Assembly: GCA_021795275.1 (NCBI GenBank)
Contig: JAJYPO010000040.1
Location: 1-14,978 of the forward strand
From: Nitrospirota bacterium
GTDB lineage: Bacteria; Nitrospirota_A; Leptospirillia; Leptospirillales; Leptospirillaceae
Reading direction: 5' to 3'
DNA: 14,978 nucleotides
Shown here: positions 13,702 through 14,978 of the stretch, one piece after another
Position numbering within the stretch: the first letter of the stretch is position 1
Layout of the letters: the number at the start of each line of letters is the position of its first letter
Notes under the pieces: model-generated
The model's database searches: none
The model's input: the letters and a program-made list of their open reading frames with translations, nothing else
What the model was told of the DNA's origin: nothing
Translations under genes and position numbers: made by a program

Positions 13702-14411
13702 CCAATCGCGACCTTCAGGAGTTTCCTCCCCTTCGTGAGACGTTGGGAGGTATTCCTCTCTTTCATGGCCTTCCCGACCCTCTTCTCGACCAGATCTCCT
13801 CCTTTTCCCGAATCCGGAACTATCGCTCCTCCCACCGGATCATCCAGGCCAACGACCTGGGATCCGAACTTTTCCTTGTGCTTTCCGGCTCGGTCAAGGT
13901 CTCCATCGAAGACAGGGAAGGACGAGAGATCATTCTTGCCGTCGTTTATCCTCCAGACTTTTTCGGAGAGGTGTCCCTGTGGGATAATGGGACAAGGACT
14001 GCAAATGTCTCTGCCCTCGAGCCCACACGCGTGATCGCGATTGAAAAGGAGCCTTTTCTCCGCCTGATCAGGGAATATCCGGAGATCACACTTCGCCTTT
14101 TGTCCGCCCTTTCGGCCAGGCTCCGGGAAACGGACGGCAAGCTCATGCACATGGCCTACGGCGATGCCTACGAAAAAGTCTCCCGGACCCTGCTTGAACT
14201 TCACGAAAAGGAAGGGGAACAGGAAGGCGGGATATCTTTCATCAACGACCGGTTTACCCGCCAGGAGCTCGCCTCCCTTTCCGGGATCAGTCGCGAAACT
14301 GTCTCCCGTTCCCTCGGGGCTTTCGTCCAGGCCGGGATCCTCAGGATCGAGAACAACAGAATTTATATTCTGAATATCGACAGATTGAAAAAAGAAGGCC
14401 GCATTCCCTAG
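13698..14411 (+). CDS. Crp/Fnr-family transcriptional regulator
   Basis: This 237-residue protein has a cyclic-nucleotide-binding-fold sensor (about 20-135), a dimer helix (about 125-155) and a C-terminal winged helix-turn-helix (TRQELASLSGISRETVSRSLGAF, 187-209). The recognition helix SRETVSR matches that of CRP, so a TGTGA-like half-site is expected. In the sensor, FFGEVSLW and R100-T101 resemble the phosphate-binding cassette of CRP (GE...RS), so a nucleotide ligand is possible; there is no Cys cluster for an Fnr-type Fe-S centre. TTG 13698 is chosen because it gives the normal family length and has GGGAG 9 nt upstream. GTG 13572 in the same frame adds 42 poorly conserved residues and would lie at the likely transcription start. 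A small membrane-protein gene follows after 33 nt. Confidence 0.88.
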   Translation: MTNRDLQEFPPLRETLGGIPLFHGLPDPLLDQISSFSRIRNYRSSHRIIQANDLGSELFLVLSGSVKVSIEDREGREIILAVVYPPDFFGEVSLWDNGTRTANVSALEPTRVIAIEKEPFLRLIREYPEITLRLLSALSARLRETDGKLMHMAYGDAYEKVSRTLLELHEKEGEQEGGISFINDRFTRQELASLSGISRETVSRSLGAFVQAGILRIENNRIYILNIDRLKKEGRIP

Positions 14412-14444
14412 AGGTCCAAAAAAACTAAAGTCAAGGAGCAAATC

Positions 14445-14579
14445 ATGGGAGCATCATCAACTGGATCCTGGAACGCAATGGATTATATCGTGATCGGAGG
14501 CGTCTTGTTGGCTTTCGTGATCGGCGGGGCGGCCATGATCCGGGCCATTCGGGCAGCAAACCGGATCAACCCCAAATGA
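14445..14579 (+). CDS. Small single-pass membrane protein (44 residues)
   Basis: This short gene has AAGGAG exactly 6 nt before ATG 14445, a clear stop at 14577-14579 and a terminator right after it, all signs of a real gene. The protein begins MGASSTGSWN, has one membrane helix (about 13-33, YIVIGGVLLAFVIGGAAM) and ends in a basic tail with RAIRAANRINPK, so the C-terminus should be cytoplasmic. The family is not recognised. Small one-helix subunits of respiratory oxidases (CcoQ/CydX type) look similar in outline, but no specific motif supports that. It follows the Crp/Fnr regulator by 33 nt on the same strand, so it may be cotranscribed with it. Confidence 0.7.
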   Translation: MGASSTGSWNAMDYIVIGGVLLAFVIGGAAMIRAIRAANRINPK

Positions 14580-14583
14580 ACTG

Positions 14584-14620
14584 CTCCCGCCAGTCCCCAA
14601 AGGCTAGGCGGGAGTTTCTT
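14584..14620 (+). terminator. Terminator after the small membrane-protein gene
   Basis: CTCCCGCC (14584-14591) pairs perfectly with GGCGGGAG (14607-14614) over a 15-nt loop, followed by TTTCTT. It starts 4 nt after the stop codon. The T-tract is interrupted, so strength is moderate. Confidence 0.7.
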
Positions 14621-14713
14621 GCTTCATCGCGGTGAAACCTCCGCCGCTCCCCGCCTTGGGCGGTTCCCGTCCGCAGAACCGTCGGCGGGAAGGTCAGGGT
14701 TCGAAGGAATCTT

Positions 14714-14977
14714 CTAGTCGAGCGGATTGTGCCATGGAGGGGTTTCCATGAGCCCTCGGTAGAGGCGGATGTATTCTCTTGCACGATTTTTCCAGCTCGA
14801 GTCCACGGCCATGGCCCTGGCCCTCATCCCCTTTATCTCGTGACCTTCAAGATAAAGGGTCCGGGCCTTGAAAATGGCTTTTCTGATCCCGTTCTCCGAC
14901 AATTCGTCCATCCATATCCCCGTTTTTCCGTCCGCCACAGTATCCCTGAGACCTCCCGTCGGATTGACCACAGGCAG
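14714..14977 (-). CDS. glgA: Glycogen/starch synthase-like glycosyltransferase, C-terminal fragment
   Basis: Only the last 87 residues are in the window; the gene continues beyond the edge. LPVVNPTGGLRDTV matches the GlgA signature PVVR-TGGL-DTV, the ADP-binding GT-B loop of glycogen synthases (GT5). The remainder (GKTGIW, a helix with IRKAIFKARTLY, then MAVDSSWKNRAREYIRLYRGL) fits the GlgA C-terminus, where a -DFSW---A-EY--LY-- pattern is usual. The enzyme would elongate alpha-1,4-glucan from ADP-glucose. A related GT4/GT5 enzyme remains possible from so short a piece. The gene faces the small membrane-protein gene across 134 nt of structured DNA. Confidence 0.82.
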   Translation of the reverse strand: MPVVNPTGGLRDTVADGKTGIWMDELSENGIRKAIFKARTLYLEGHEIKGMRARAMAVDSSWKNRAREYIRLYRGLMETPPWHNPLD

Positions 14978-14978
14978 T

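Noticed and set aside
13560..14441. 293-codon open frame on the minus strand
   Set aside because: It is antisense to the clear Crp/Fnr regulator and has no ribosome site or recognisable domain.
14690..14715. GGTTCGAA resembling a tRNA T-loop
   Set aside because: The flanking bases do not form a T-stem and there is no acceptor or anticodon arm.
1..14978. Mobile element, CRISPR or defence island
   Set aside because: No transposase or integrase motif, no regular direct repeats, no tRNA edge and no abrupt change in composition; genes are housekeeping or envelope functions.

Overview
The window is about 56% GC by eye and reads as ordinary bacterial chromosome from a Gram-negative (diderm) organism. 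It carries exported lipoproteins, a probable outer-membrane barrel, three pseudopilins and frequent GTG/TTG starts. Gene content and style recall Leptospirillum-type Nitrospirota, but that is an impression and not a proof. I see no insertion sequence, CRISPR array, rRNA or tRNA.

Layout. (1) 1-2719, plus strand: a metabolic and repair run, with the end of metF (folate C1 metabolism), panB (pantothenate), a ChaC-type gamma-glutamylcyclotransferase and an exonuclease III. Spacings of 8 to 36 nt suggest one operon. (2) 2949-7767, minus strand: an unrecognised protein, a TPR/LysM lipoprotein, a DegT/DnrJ/EryC1-type PLP enzyme and bioD. The TPR and DegT genes are 2 nt apart, and DegT and bioD overlap by 47 nt. 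(3) 7896-9120: two divergent exported proteins, one DUF3105-like and one a probable outer-membrane barrel that seems to start at ATT. (4) 9320-9499: a 59-residue zinc-ribbon protein with its own promoter. Its stop codon overlaps the stop of the facing pseudopilin gene. (5) 9496-11564, minus strand: a cold-shock gene followed by pseudopilin genes of GspH, GspI and GspJ type. (6) 11776-13188: an MltD-like lytic transglycosylase. (7) 13698-14579: a Crp/Fnr-family regulator, then a 44-residue membrane protein and a terminator. The end of a glycogen-synthase-like gene faces them from the window edge.

The most interesting signal lies between csp and gspH (11198-11274, minus strand). Four segments can pair 1:2, 2:3 and 3:4. 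Pair 3:4 is a 14-bp hairpin with a GAAA loop and eight U residues, a textbook intrinsic terminator only 29 nt before the gspH start. Pair 2:3 is a 9-bp hairpin that takes bases from the terminator arm. This is the logic of a transcription attenuator and would put the pseudopilin operon under conditional read-through from the cold-shock gene. CspA-family proteins are known RNA-melting antiterminators, which gives a testable mechanism. Other points worth a look are the ATT start at 8590, the YGSL to YDQL change in the ChaC protein, the palindrome in the crp promoter, and small upstream ORFs that would couple translation.
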